64,000 bases of DNA from Flavobacterium notoginsengisoli (lineage in GTDB: Bacteria > Bacteroidota > Bacteroidia > Flavobacteriales > Flavobacteriaceae). The first letter of the stretch is position 1. Each line of letters opens with the position of its first letter. The DNA is taken from the NCBI RefSeq assembly GCF_014207905.1, contig NZ_JACHLB010000003.1, positions 310,001 to 374,000 of the forward strand, given 5' to 3'. The notes under the pieces are model-generated. The model was not told where the DNA came from. It saw only the letters and a list, made by a program, of their open reading frames with translations, and made no database searches. The position numbers and the translations under genes were made by a program. This document shows positions 43,471 to 52,570 of this stretch, piece after piece.

Positions 43471-44517
43471 TTAATGCGCTACCAAAACATCTTCTTTTTC
43501 AATATTTGCTGTTTTTTGTTCTACAGCTTTTTTCTCGCGCATTACACCCCATTTCAAACAAGTTGCACCCCAAGAAAATCCTGCACCAAAAGTAGTAATC
43601 AATAAATTTTGACCTTCTTTAAAATCGTCTTTGAAATCCCATAAACATAACGGAACTGTTGCAGATGTTGTATTTCCGTAACGATCAATATTTACTTTAA
43701 CTTTTTCAAAATCAATATTTAAACTTTCGCTAACAGCGGTAATGATTCTCAAATTGGCTTGGTGTGGAATCACCCAGTCAATTTTATCTGACTCTAAATC
43801 ATTTTTTACCAAAGCATCTTGCGAAACCTGACTCATTGCAGATACGGCTCTTTTAAATACAAAAGCACCATCTTGTTTTAAATAATGTGTTCTGTGCAAA
43901 AGACTCTGCATAGAAGTTGGATTTCTAGAACCTCCAGCTGGAACAGCTAAAGAAGAAACTCCGCTTCCGTCTGTTTTTAGAATCGTTTTCATTAATCCGT
44001 AATCAGATTCTGTTTTTTCTAACAAAACTGCTCCTGCTCCATCTCCGAAAAGAATGCAAGTATTACGGTCTTCATAATCTACAATCGAACTCATTTTATC
44101 TGCTCCAACGATAATTAGTTTTTTGTAGCGTCCGCTTTCGATCATGTTTGCTCCCATTTCTAGGGCATATAAAAAACCACTGCAAGCAGCATTCATATCA
44201 ATTCCGAAAGCATTTGTAAGTCCGCTTTTCTCACAGACAATACTTGCTGTTGGTGCTAAAATGTGATCGGGAGTTGCTGTTGCTACTAGCAAAGCCTCGA
44301 TTTCGTTGCGATCTACATTATAATTTTCGATCAAGTTTTCAATCGCAGCAGTTGCAAGATCAGATGTTGCTGTTTCATCGTCTGCAATTCTACGTTCTCT
44401 AATTCCAGTTCTCTTGATGATCCATTCTTCAGATGTATCAACCGTCTCTGAAATCTTTTTATTGGTTAGGATTGATGGCGGTACGAAACCACCTATAGCT
44501 GTAATTACTGCGCTCAT
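43471..44517 (-). CDS. Beta-ketoacyl-ACP synthase III (FabH-like)
   Basis: FabH condenses acetyl-CoA (or a branched starter) with malonyl-ACP to begin fatty acid synthesis. From the Met at 44517 the protein has 348 residues; the upstream Met adds 14 Lys-rich residues not seen in the family. The catalytic triad is intact: Cys112 (NAACSGFLYA), His in VIPHQANLRI and Asn in YGNTTSATVP. A C-terminal tail of about 20 charged residues extends past the usual final KWG. It is not near plsX, rpmF or other fab genes, so it may be a second, specialised copy. It is 33 bases upstream of the histidine kinase gene. Confidence 0.88.
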   Translation of the reverse strand: MSAVITAIGGFVPPSILTNKKISETVDTSEEWIIKRTGIRERRIADDETATSDLATAAIENLIENYNVDRNEIEALLVATATPDHILAPTASIVCEKSGLTNAFGIDMNAACSGFLYALEMGANMIESGRYKKLIIVGADKMSSIVDYEDRNTCILFGDGAGAVLLEKTESDYGLMKTILKTDGSGVSSLAVPAGGSRNPTSMQSLLHRTHYLKQDGAFVFKRAVSAMSQVSQDALVKNDLESDKIDWVIPHQANLRIITAVSESLNIDFEKVKVNIDRYGNTTSATVPLCLWDFKDDFKEGQNLLITTFGAGFSWGATCLKWGVMREKKAVEQKTANIEKEDVLVAH

Positions 44518-45131
44518 TTGTTTTTTGTTTTTTTTAAGCTTTGTACTCGTATTGCCCAATGCTTGATAACTTTCATCACTCTTTTAGCTGTTCTTTAGAA
44601 TAATTTATAGTCAAGAAAATACTCTTAGAACAGACTTAGGAAATAATAATAGTATTCTTAAAAGCCATTAAATCTAATGACATAAGCCTTTTTAGGAAAT
44701 TAAAAACCTGAACAAACTAAAAATATTATAAAAAAATCCAATTCAAATGAATTAAAAATCTACACAAAGTGTTTTCTCGGTATTCCTTGGTATAAACCTT
44801 TAATTGATTTTATTTTTAAATCTTATAATGCTGTTTTAGTATATAGGTACTTCACAATTACAGCTGCTGTCATTTTAATAAAAAAACTACTTGCATTAAG
44901 TTTTAGAGCGTCACAAAATTAATTCAAAAAAATCTGAAACAAGCAGGTAATTAAAAATAATTAACAAAACTGCTCGAAATGTTAAAATATAATTTTTATA
45001 TCCGACAACAAGCATTAAAAAATTATAGAATTCCTAAAATCAAAAATATTTCCTTTACGATTTATTTTACTAAAACTTCTTCAAAAAAACCTTGCAATTT
45101 TTATGTGTCTTTTTTTAAATCACCTCAATTT
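44518..45131. other. Long AT-rich intergenic region upstream of fabH
   Basis: About 614 bases carry no convincing gene. A TTG-N18-TAATTTTG match on the minus strand at 44914-44942 fits the promoter consensus, but it would give a leader of nearly 400 bases to fabH, and such matches arise by chance in this composition. A 56-codon frame at 44979-45149 (plus) is dominated by AT-rich codons and overlaps the stress-protein gene. I see no strong hairpin. Confidence 0.4.
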
Positions 45132-45983
45132 TTAATAATTCGGAAATGACAATAAAGGGATATCTAGCCCTGTAGCTAAAATTCTAGTCTTACTTCTATG
45201 AACCAAAGAATCCCAAAAACCATATTTTTGAGGCACCATAATTAACAAATCTGCCTCGTAATTTTTAATTTCCTTTCTAATTTCATCAATAACAGCGTTA
45301 GATCTTACTGTTTTATACAAGTATTTTACGTCTTCAAATTCTTTTTCGATATTAGAATTCATTAAAATTCTATGCTGTTCTTCTTTCAAATCATCTAGTT
45401 TTTCGTCTACACTAAAAAATTCGATTTCAGCTCCAAAATCTCCAAGAGCATTTTTAATCCAGCTAAATCTTTTTATTGCCGAAAAACTCAAGCTGTCGCA
45501 GGCATACAAAACCTTTTTTATATTAAAAAAATGTGCTTTTTCAGGAACCGCCAATACTGGAACATGAAGATTTTTTATTGCCGATGTTGTCGAATTTCCT
45601 AATAATTCCTGCTCAAAAGAACGTTCTGCCATTCCCATTACTACTACATCTGCTTTTGTATGCTCGATAATTTTTGGAAGTTCATCTTCTAAAAAAGAAT
45701 ATGTGCAGATAGATTCCGTTTCAATCTTAAACATTTCTGCTGTCTGCTTGGCTAAATTCTCTAATCTTGAAATCGCTTTTTCTATTTGTTTCTGCATGGC
45801 GTCTGCTGTTATGTGCGAATTTGCACTGTGTACGCTCAAAGAAAATGAATTAAATAAAATAAGTTTTGCTCCAGTAGCTTTTGCAAGTCCTGCAGCATAA
45901 GTAACTGCATTGTTTGCAATTGCCGAAAAATTAGTTGCAGCAATTATAGTAAGTGGTGACGTCATAAAATTGTCATTAAGCAT
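45132..45983 (-). CDS. Tandem-domain universal stress protein (UspA family)
   Basis: The 283-residue cytoplasmic protein has two Usp domains. The first (about 8-150) shows TIIAATNFSAIANNAVTYAA at its start and ADVVVMGMAERSFEQELLGN-type nucleotide region (GMA...GNST) near its end. The second (about 155-283) is shorter and lacks a clear G-x2-G-x9-G loop. A start at Met7 is also possible. The layout is that common in Bacteroidota. It stands alone, so context gives no specific stress. Confidence 0.87.
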   Translation of the reverse strand: MLNDNFMTSPLTIIAATNFSAIANNAVTYAAGLAKATGAKLILFNSFSLSVHSANSHITADAMQKQIEKAISRLENLAKQTAEMFKIETESICTYSFLEDELPKIIEHTKADVVVMGMAERSFEQELLGNSTTSAIKNLHVPVLAVPEKAHFFNIKKVLYACDSLSFSAIKRFSWIKNALGDFGAEIEFFSVDEKLDDLKEEQHRILMNSNIEKEFEDVKYLYKTVRSNAVIDEIRKEIKNYEADLLIMVPQKYGFWDSLVHRSKTRILATGLDIPLLSFPNY

Positions 45984-46080
45984 TAATCCAGCAAAATTCC
46001 CGAATTAATCACTAAAAGGTGTTTTAAAATCACCGAACTAACATTTTTTACTTCTCAACCGTAAATTATAGTTTCTGAAA

Positions 46081-46122
46081 AAAAGCGGTTGTTTTCCCTT
46101 CAAAGTAAAACGACCGCCTTTT
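46081..46122 (-). terminator. Terminator of the mannan-type utilisation operon
   Basis: AAAAGCGGTTGTTTT and AAAACGACCGCCTTTT pair with few mismatches around an 11-base loop, and the minus strand ends in CGCTTTTTTTC. It lies 30 bases past the aldose epimerase stop codon. Confidence 0.8.
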
Positions 46123-46152
46123 GGATATTCTTAAAAAAAATATGATTTAAAT

Positions 46153-47286
46153 TTATTTTCGAACAAGAAATTTATAAATGGTTTGAGAAGTAAAAATTTC
46201 ATTAGGACGCAAAACCGTATTTGGAAAAGCAGGCGTATTGATCGAGTTTGGATAATGCATTGTTTCTAGGCAAAATGCACCATTTTTTGTGTAAGGAACG
46301 TTGTTGCGTCCTTTCACTTTTTCGCTCAGCCAGTTTCCAGAATAAAATACAACGCCCGGCTCAGTTGTGTAAACTTCCAATTCACGACCGCTTAAAGGTT
46401 CGTAAGCTTTTGCAGCGAGCGACAATTTACCGGTTTGATTTCGTAAAACAAAAGTGACATCATATCCATTTGTGTACTGCTGCACTTTTTCTATCTCTTT
46501 CCCTATCATTTTAGGAGAAGTAAAATCAAAAGGGGTTTGTTTTACATTCAGGATTTTTCCTGTAGGCATACTGCCATCTTTAAACTCCAAAAACTGATCG
46601 GCAAAAACGGTTAATTCTGTGTTTAATGCTTTCGTTTCTTTTCCACCTGAAAGATTGAAATACGTATGATTAGTCAAAACTAATGGCGTTGCTTTGTCTG
46701 TAGTTGCTTTATAATCAATAACCAAATCGTTATTATTTTTGAGTGTAAACGTTACCGAAACAGACAAATTACCTGGAAAACCTTCCTCTCCGTCTTTGCT
46801 TAGATAGGTCATTTCGACTGCAGGATCATTCTTTTTTGAAATTTCTCTGGCTTTCCAAACACGTTTATCAAAACCATTTACACCACCATGAATATCTGAA
46901 GAAAGTGTAAATTCTTTTCCATCAAGTGTGAATTTCTTATCTGAAATCCGATTTGCAACACGACCAACCGTAGATCCCATCAACGAGTTGTCATTACTTG
47001 CATATTGCGAAAGCGAATCGAAACCAAGTACGACACTGCTCATTTTTCCATCCTTATCTGGTGTGACAATATTGGTTATTGCCGCTCCATAAGTAATTAA
47101 TTGAACCTGCATTCCGGTTTTGTTCTGTAACGTATATTGAAAAACATCTTCTCCGCCAACTTGTCCTATCATTTCTTTTTTGATGGACTCTTTTTTAGCC
47201 GAATTTTTATTCTGAGCCAATATATTTTCAGTTAAGCCAAATAACATTAAAAATGACAAACTTATACTTAATTGGAATTTGTTCAT
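46153..47286 (-). CDS. galM: Exported aldose 1-epimerase
   Basis: The 377-residue protein interconverts alpha and beta anomers of free sugars. A signal peptide (1-24, LTENILAQ) indicates export. Conserved stretches are STVGRVANRIS, HGGVNGFDKRVW (first active-site His region), TNHTYFNLSG (second His) and TTEPGVVFYSGNWL (catalytic Glu). Length fits secreted GalM of Bacteroidota. It is the last gene of the mannan-type operon, 29 bases after GH76, so its likely task is anomer conversion of mannose or other freed sugars before uptake by the nearby porter. Confidence 0.9.
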   Translation of the reverse strand: MNKFQLSISLSFLMLFGLTENILAQNKNSAKKESIKKEMIGQVGGEDVFQYTLQNKTGMQVQLITYGAAITNIVTPDKDGKMSSVVLGFDSLSQYASNDNSLMGSTVGRVANRISDKKFTLDGKEFTLSSDIHGGVNGFDKRVWKAREISKKNDPAVEMTYLSKDGEEGFPGNLSVSVTFTLKNNNDLVIDYKATTDKATPLVLTNHTYFNLSGGKETKALNTELTVFADQFLEFKDGSMPTGKILNVKQTPFDFTSPKMIGKEIEKVQQYTNGYDVTFVLRNQTGKLSLAAKAYEPLSGRELEVYTTEPGVVFYSGNWLSEKVKGRNNVPYTKNGAFCLETMHYPNSINTPAFPNTVLRPNEIFTSQTIYKFLVRK

Positions 47287-47315
47287 GATTTTAAATTTTG
47301 TTTTATCTTCTAAAA

Positions 47316-48458
47316 TTATTTCAATTTTGACAAATCGTACTGTTCTTCAAGATGTGCAAAACGAGCCAGAATTTCTAGCATTCCGCCATGTTCTACTAAA
47401 TTGTATACGCCATTATCTGCTTCAAATAATCCTTTCGCATTTTTATTTTCTTTAATAGCATTATCCAAACACGCTTTAAATCCTGAAATGTATTTTAAAT
47501 CTTTATTATGTTTTAAAAGATGCATATAACCACGAAGCAAAACAGCATTAAACCAATATCCGTCTCTAAATTTTCCGCTTTTATAAAAATAGTCTAAGGA
47601 ACTGTCTGCCATTTTATTTGCCTTTTCAAGATATTTTTTGTCTCCCGTCAATTCGTATAAATAAACACTCGACTGTAGCATAGTTCCTGTATTATAAGAG
47701 AAAACGGCTTCTCCAATAGTTTGATCTTTAACCTTTATATTATCGTAAAATAAACCTGTAGGAGTCTGAAGTTTTTGAGTTGTCCACTCGTAAATTTTTA
47801 TCGCATTTTCAAGGTATTTTTTGTCCTTTGTGGCTTTGTACATTTTTAAGGCAACAATAACTCCAGGCCCGTTTGAACAGGTGTTTTTCGTTTCAAAATC
47901 ATTTTCTCTCCAGTATAATCCGCCTCCAAGTGCATTGTCTGATGCCGTCATCATAAAATCATACATTGACTTTCCTAAATCGAAATAAGATTTCTTGCCA
48001 GTTCTTTCGTAAATATCTAGAGCTGTTATTCCAATCCATTGGTTGTCATCATAATATCGCTGACCTTTGCTCAATTTTACGATATATTCACCATAACCCG
48101 GTTTCGGCGGCGAAGGATCATAATAAGGCTGCATGCTATTGAAAATGCCATCGACTAAGTTCGCCTTTTTGTCTACTTTTTCAATTTCGTTAGAAGCTTC
48201 AAACATCGCGCAAAGTGCCCACAACCAACTGTATTCTCTTTTATGTCCAAATTTTGTTTCTCTTTTTGCCGGATCTAAATCCACGAAATAATAACCGGAA
48301 GCCTTATCATGAAAATTACTTTCAATTGCTACATTTAGACTTTCCATTTCTTTTTTATAAAAATCGTTTTTTGACTTTTCACTTCTTTTTATAAATGAAA
48401 AACTCGAGAACAATACTATTGCTGCAAAAAGTAGAACACTTCCTTTTCTTTTATTCAT
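47316..48458 (-). CDS. GH76 family endo-alpha-1,6-mannanase-like protein
   Basis: The 380-residue protein has an N-terminal hydrophobic signal (about 7-22) without a lipobox Cys. The GH76 catalytic aspartate pair is Asp137-Asp138 in QRYYDDNQWIGI. The (alpha/alpha)6 pattern continues with GGGLYWREN, CSNGPGVIVAL and FSYNTGTMLQSSVYLYE, all typical of GH76. Members cleave the alpha-1,6-mannan backbone of fungal mannan or bacterial lipomannan, or related glycans. It lies 39 bases after the sugar porter. Unlike the GH76 at 62.5-63.7 kb it is not a lipoprotein, so it probably works in the periplasm on imported oligosaccharides. Confidence 0.85.
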   Translation of the reverse strand: MNKRKGSVLLFAAIVLFSSFSFIKRSEKSKNDFYKKEMESLNVAIESNFHDKASGYYFVDLDPAKRETKFGHKREYSWLWALCAMFEASNEIEKVDKKANLVDGIFNSMQPYYDPSPPKPGYGEYIVKLSKGQRYYDDNQWIGITALDIYERTGKKSYFDLGKSMYDFMMTASDNALGGGLYWRENDFETKNTCSNGPGVIVALKMYKATKDKKYLENAIKIYEWTTQKLQTPTGLFYDNIKVKDQTIGEAVFSYNTGTMLQSSVYLYELTGDKKYLEKANKMADSSLDYFYKSGKFRDGYWFNAVLLRGYMHLLKHNKDLKYISGFKACLDNAIKENKNAKGLFEADNGVYNLVEHGGMLEILARFAHLEEQYDLSKLK

Positions 48459-48497
48459 AATCTAAATTATTTATATTTTATATTTTTTTTAATGGAA

Positions 48498-49823
48498 TTA
48501 ACTTTGTTTGAATATGGTGCTCTGAAGTTCTTCTAATGATTTTCCTTTTGTCTCAGGCATCATAAATACTACAAAAAGCAATTGCAGAACCATCATTAAA
48601 GTAAATATCAGAAAAACAACTCCTGCTCCAATTGTCGAAAATAAAAACGGAATCATTGACGGAATTATAGCCGCTAAAACCCAATGTGTCGATGAACCAA
48701 ATGCTTGACCGCTAGCTCGCAAATGATTTGGAAAAATTTCTGAAATGAAAACCCAAATTACAGCTCCTTGTCCAATTGCGTGTGAAGCTATAAATAAAAA
48801 CAAAAAAAGCGGCACTTGTATGCCTTGCCATTTTAAGAAAAAAGCCAGCGAAACCAATCCTAAAGAAACAATATAACCGACTGATCCAATAAGCATTAGA
48901 ACTCTTCTTCCTAAAACATCAATTAAAAAAACACCAATAAGTGTGAATATCAAATTGGTAATTCCTATTCCGACACTGCTCATTAAGGCGGCACTTTCTT
49001 CTAATCCAGCTTCTGCAAAAATTCTTGGCGCATAATATAAGAAAGCATTTATTCCAGAAAACTGATTGAATAGAGCAATTAAAAATGCCAACATCAACGG
49101 AAATCTATATTTTTTTGAAAAGATAGTTTCTTTTTTTTCTTCTTCATTTTCACTTTCTAAAAAATGCATTTCGTGCATTAAATCTTCAATTTTTGCCGTA
49201 GGATCTATTTTCTTTAAAACCAATTCTGCTTCTGAAATTTTAGATTGTGACAATAGCCATCTTGGACTTTCTGGAATTGTAAAAACAATAATCGTGTAAA
49301 GAAATGCTGGAAAAGCCATTATACCAAGCATCCATCGCCATGCATTTTCTCCGGCATCTCTAAGTAAATAATTGGATAAGAAAGCCATTAAAATTCCTAA
49401 AACGATATTAAATTGATATAATGAAACCAATCTTCCTCTATCCTTTGCAGGAGAAATTTCAGAAACATAAGCAGGAGCCGCAATAGTTGATGCACCGATT
49501 CCTAATCCGCCTAGAAAACGAAAAAAAGCAAAAGTCCATGGATCATTAGACAACGATGAACCAATGGCAGAAGCTAAAAACAAAATTCCTATCCAAATCA
49601 ATGTCATTTTTCTTCCGAGCTTATTGGTTGGAATTCCTCCAAAAATAGCTCCAGCGACAGTTCCCCACAACGCCATTGCCATTACTACAGCACCATGAAA
49701 TGCATCTGAAGTATGCCACAATTCTTGCAGTTTTTTGTCTGCTCCGGAAATCACTACAGTATCAAAACCAAATAAAAATCCAGCCAAAGCGGCTGTAAGT
49801 GCCCATAATACTATTTTATTCAT
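48498..49823 (-). CDS. MFS sugar porter
   Basis: The 441-residue protein has 12 hydrophobic segments and the sugar-porter signatures: GFDTVVISGA in helix 1, GxxxxRxGRK-like NKLGRKMTLI, RFLGGLGIGAS, PESPRWLL at the middle loop, QFSGINAFLYYAPRIF in helix 7 and the terminal PETKGKSLEEL. It belongs to the XylE/GLUT group and brings a hexose or pentose in with protons across the inner membrane. Mannose or rhamnose would suit the neighbouring enzymes; the substrate is inferred. It starts 11 bases after the GH78 stop. Confidence 0.93.
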   Translation of the reverse strand: MNKIVLWALTAALAGFLFGFDTVVISGADKKLQELWHTSDAFHGAVVMAMALWGTVAGAIFGGIPTNKLGRKMTLIWIGILFLASAIGSSLSNDPWTFAFFRFLGGLGIGASTIAAPAYVSEISPAKDRGRLVSLYQFNIVLGILMAFLSNYLLRDAGENAWRWMLGIMAFPAFLYTIIVFTIPESPRWLLSQSKISEAELVLKKIDPTAKIEDLMHEMHFLESENEEEKKETIFSKKYRFPLMLAFLIALFNQFSGINAFLYYAPRIFAEAGLEESAALMSSVGIGITNLIFTLIGVFLIDVLGRRVLMLIGSVGYIVSLGLVSLAFFLKWQGIQVPLFLFLFIASHAIGQGAVIWVFISEIFPNHLRASGQAFGSSTHWVLAAIIPSMIPFLFSTIGAGVVFLIFTLMMVLQLLFVVFMMPETKGKSLEELQSTIFKQS

Positions 49824-49834
49824 AATGTGATTAT

Positions 49835-52534
49835 TTAATTTTTAATTGTAAAAGAATATTTCCCTGATTTAAGCTGAATCACTTTATACAATCCTTCGTT
49901 ACTAATTTGAATATCTTTTGAACTGCATGAAAAAGTTTTATTTTTATCTAAATAAAAGCTGGCAGTCGAGTTTGGCGGAACAATTACTTTGTATACTATT
50001 TTGTTCTTTTTTCTTTTCCAGTTCGAAACAATTTTTCCGTACGGAGATTCGTGTTCTGATTCAAAATAATCGAGTCCATTTACAAAATTGGGTTTTAAAA
50101 TAATGTGTTTAAACCCTGGGGAATTCTCATCTGGAAAAATTCCGCCCAAACCTTTGTACATCCACGCTCCTATTTCTCCAAACATAATATGATTTAATGA
50201 GGCATCATTTTTCTCCACATGCAATGGCCAATTTTCATATAAAGTTGTCGCTCCATTTTTAATCCAATATCCCCAAGACGGAAAATCTTCTTGAGAAACG
50301 ATTTTATACGCCGCATCTGCATAACCATTTTCACTTAAGGCATTGAGCAAAGCTTTTGTTCCGAGCAAACCAACATCTAAATGGAAATTAGTTTCTTTTA
50401 CTTTTTCGTATAAATTATCTGCAACTTTTTGTTTTAAGTCATCAGGAACCAATCCCCAATACAATGCGCCAGACAATTCGGTTTGCGTACCGCTTGCATA
50501 CAAATTTGTTGAAGGATTAAAAAACTGCTGATTGAATGCTTTTTTAATTTTTGACGCTAATTCGAAATAATGTTCTGCATCGCTTGTTTTTCCTAATAGT
50601 TTAGCTGTTTTAGCTAAAATCAAAGCGTCTGCATAATAATACATTGTAGACGTAAGCGGTTTAGAACTTTGAGTTTTAACAGGAACCCAATCTCCCAATC
50701 CCCAATCTGTAATACCTGTTGGATATTTTTTATCAATTAGATCAACGTATTTTTTTATGTTGGGATACAATTTATTCAACAAACTGCTATCTCCATAAAA
50801 CTCATATATTTTCCAAGGAATAATGGCAATCGAACTTGTCCAATCTGGGCCAGTTGCAAATTCATATCCAAAAGCTCCTGGATTTGGCACAATATTCGAA
50901 ATTCCGCCATCTATTTGCTGTTCGTCTTGATGATCTGCAAGCCATTTTTCGTAAATCGTAATTCCGTCAAAATTGTATAATCCAGTTTCAACATTGATTT
51001 GTGCATCTCCTGTCCAACCGTTTTTTTCTCTTTGCGGACAATCTGTTGGATAACCAAATAAATTCGCCAAATAACTGCTGTTTGTAGCTTCCCAAATTTT
51101 ATTAAGCACTTCGTTTGAAGATTTAATTTTTCCCGCAGAAGGAACATCACTATGCATTTCTAGAGCTAAAAGACAATCATCATTAAATTTAAAAGGCTCG
51201 CTTGAAGTTACTTCTACAAATTGAAATCCTTTATAATTAAATTTTGGAGAAAAAGTTTCATCAGTATTTCCTTTTGCGATAAAAATATCGGTTTGAAAAG
51301 GATCTGAATTGTCCGTTGGGCGATAATGCAAGTCGATATTAGAAAGATCAACCCTTCCATTTTGATACAATCTTTCCGCATGTTTTATTCTAAAAACTGT
51401 TCCAGAAATAGCATTTTTTATTGAAAAACGAACTGTTCCCGCGATATTTCTAGGAAATGTAAAAACCGTTAGCGTATCATTTATGCGATTAATTTTAGTT
51501 GGTTTTAACTGCGCTGTAACCTTTATAGGATGCAATTGTTGCGAAACCAAATTTGATGATGGCGCTTTTACCAATATTGCTTTTTTCCAATTACTGTCAT
51601 CAAAGTCTGGTTTGTTCCAATTACTGATTTCTTTACGGGCATCGTAATGTTCGCCTGTATAAATGCTGTTAAAAATTACTGGACTGTCTGCAGTTTTCCA
51701 TGTTTCATCTGTTGTTATGGTTTCTGTAGAATTATCAGAATAGGTAATTCTAATGTTTACCAAACAACGTGGACGATTTCGCCAAAGCGCTTTATCAAAT
51801 TTCCAAACGGCAGTCGATTGATGATTGTACCAGCCATTTCCTAACAAAATTCCAAAAGCGTTTTTTCCTTTCTGCAATTGCGTTGTGATGTCTAATGTTG
51901 CGTACAAATTACGGCTGTCAAATTTTGTAAACATAGGATCTAGCATTCGATTTCCAACCTTTTTTCCGTTTACATAAAACTCATACAATCCCGCTGCTGC
52001 AACATAAGCACGAGCTGATTTTATAGTTTTTGAAGTGGAAATTTCTTTCCTAAAATAAGGCGCTGGCTTGTAGTTCCTATCATTAGAATCTGAAATCCAC
52101 TCTCCTTTCCAATCTCCAGATAGTAGCATGGCGGTTTCAAAACGTTGAATTTTTGAAATACTCATTCTTTCATTTTGATTCCACACTTTTACTCTCCAGA
52201 AATAAGTAGTAAAAGATTGAAGAGATTCTCCTTTATACGAAATTAAAATGTCTGATGAAATTACTTTTCCTGTATTCCAAACCGTTGCTTTATCTTGGGT
52301 TAAACCAATAGAATCTTTTGCTATTTCTATCTGATAAGCTGTTTGATAGACATCATGTTTTTTATTGTTTAAATGCCATGAAAATCTAGGTTCTTTTACA
52401 TCAATTCCCAATGGGTTTGACAAATGTTCGCACTTAAGATCAGTCGGAATTTGTGCATAACCAACTAAACCAATCATTAGAAAAAGGAAAAATAGATATA
52501 CTTTTTTGATATTTTTTTGATGCTCTAATGTCAT
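49835..52534 (-). CDS. GH78 alpha-L-rhamnosidase
   Basis: The 899-residue protein removes terminal alpha-L-rhamnose by inversion. It has a signal peptide (about 9-27). An N-terminal fibronectin-like domain opens with CEHLSNPLGIDVKEPRFSWH, followed by the N-domain (RKEISTSKTIKSARAYVAAA, YEFYVNGKKVG), then the (alpha/alpha)6 barrel with the family marker DCPQREKNGWTGDAQ near residue 500 that carries catalytic acids, and a C-terminal beta-sandwich ending KSGKYSFTIKN. It sits in the middle of mannosidase genes, so the target glycan probably bears rhamnose. Joined to GH97 (36 bases) and the porter (11 bases). Confidence 0.95.
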   Translation of the reverse strand: MTLEHQKNIKKVYLFFLFLMIGLVGYAQIPTDLKCEHLSNPLGIDVKEPRFSWHLNNKKHDVYQTAYQIEIAKDSIGLTQDKATVWNTGKVISSDILISYKGESLQSFTTYFWRVKVWNQNERMSISKIQRFETAMLLSGDWKGEWISDSNDRNYKPAPYFRKEISTSKTIKSARAYVAAAGLYEFYVNGKKVGNRMLDPMFTKFDSRNLYATLDITTQLQKGKNAFGILLGNGWYNHQSTAVWKFDKALWRNRPRCLVNIRITYSDNSTETITTDETWKTADSPVIFNSIYTGEHYDARKEISNWNKPDFDDSNWKKAILVKAPSSNLVSQQLHPIKVTAQLKPTKINRINDTLTVFTFPRNIAGTVRFSIKNAISGTVFRIKHAERLYQNGRVDLSNIDLHYRPTDNSDPFQTDIFIAKGNTDETFSPKFNYKGFQFVEVTSSEPFKFNDDCLLALEMHSDVPSAGKIKSSNEVLNKIWEATNSSYLANLFGYPTDCPQREKNGWTGDAQINVETGLYNFDGITIYEKWLADHQDEQQIDGGISNIVPNPGAFGYEFATGPDWTSSIAIIPWKIYEFYGDSSLLNKLYPNIKKYVDLIDKKYPTGITDWGLGDWVPVKTQSSKPLTSTMYYYADALILAKTAKLLGKTSDAEHYFELASKIKKAFNQQFFNPSTNLYASGTQTELSGALYWGLVPDDLKQKVADNLYEKVKETNFHLDVGLLGTKALLNALSENGYADAAYKIVSQEDFPSWGYWIKNGATTLYENWPLHVEKNDASLNHIMFGEIGAWMYKGLGGIFPDENSPGFKHIILKPNFVNGLDYFESEHESPYGKIVSNWKRKKNKIVYKVIVPPNSTASFYLDKNKTFSCSSKDIQISNEGLYKVIQLKSGKYSFTIKN

Positions 52535-52570
52535 TATATTTTCTTTTTTTTTTGGAATTGTAACCAGTTT

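Noticed and set aside
44914..44942. TTG-N18-TAATTTTG promoter match on the minus strand
   Set aside because: It would give fabH a leader of about 390 bases, and this motif is frequent by chance in such AT-rich sequence.
44979..45149. 56-codon plus-strand frame before the universal stress protein gene
   Set aside because: It is rich in AT codons, has no promoter or recognisable protein features, and overlaps the convergent stress-protein gene.
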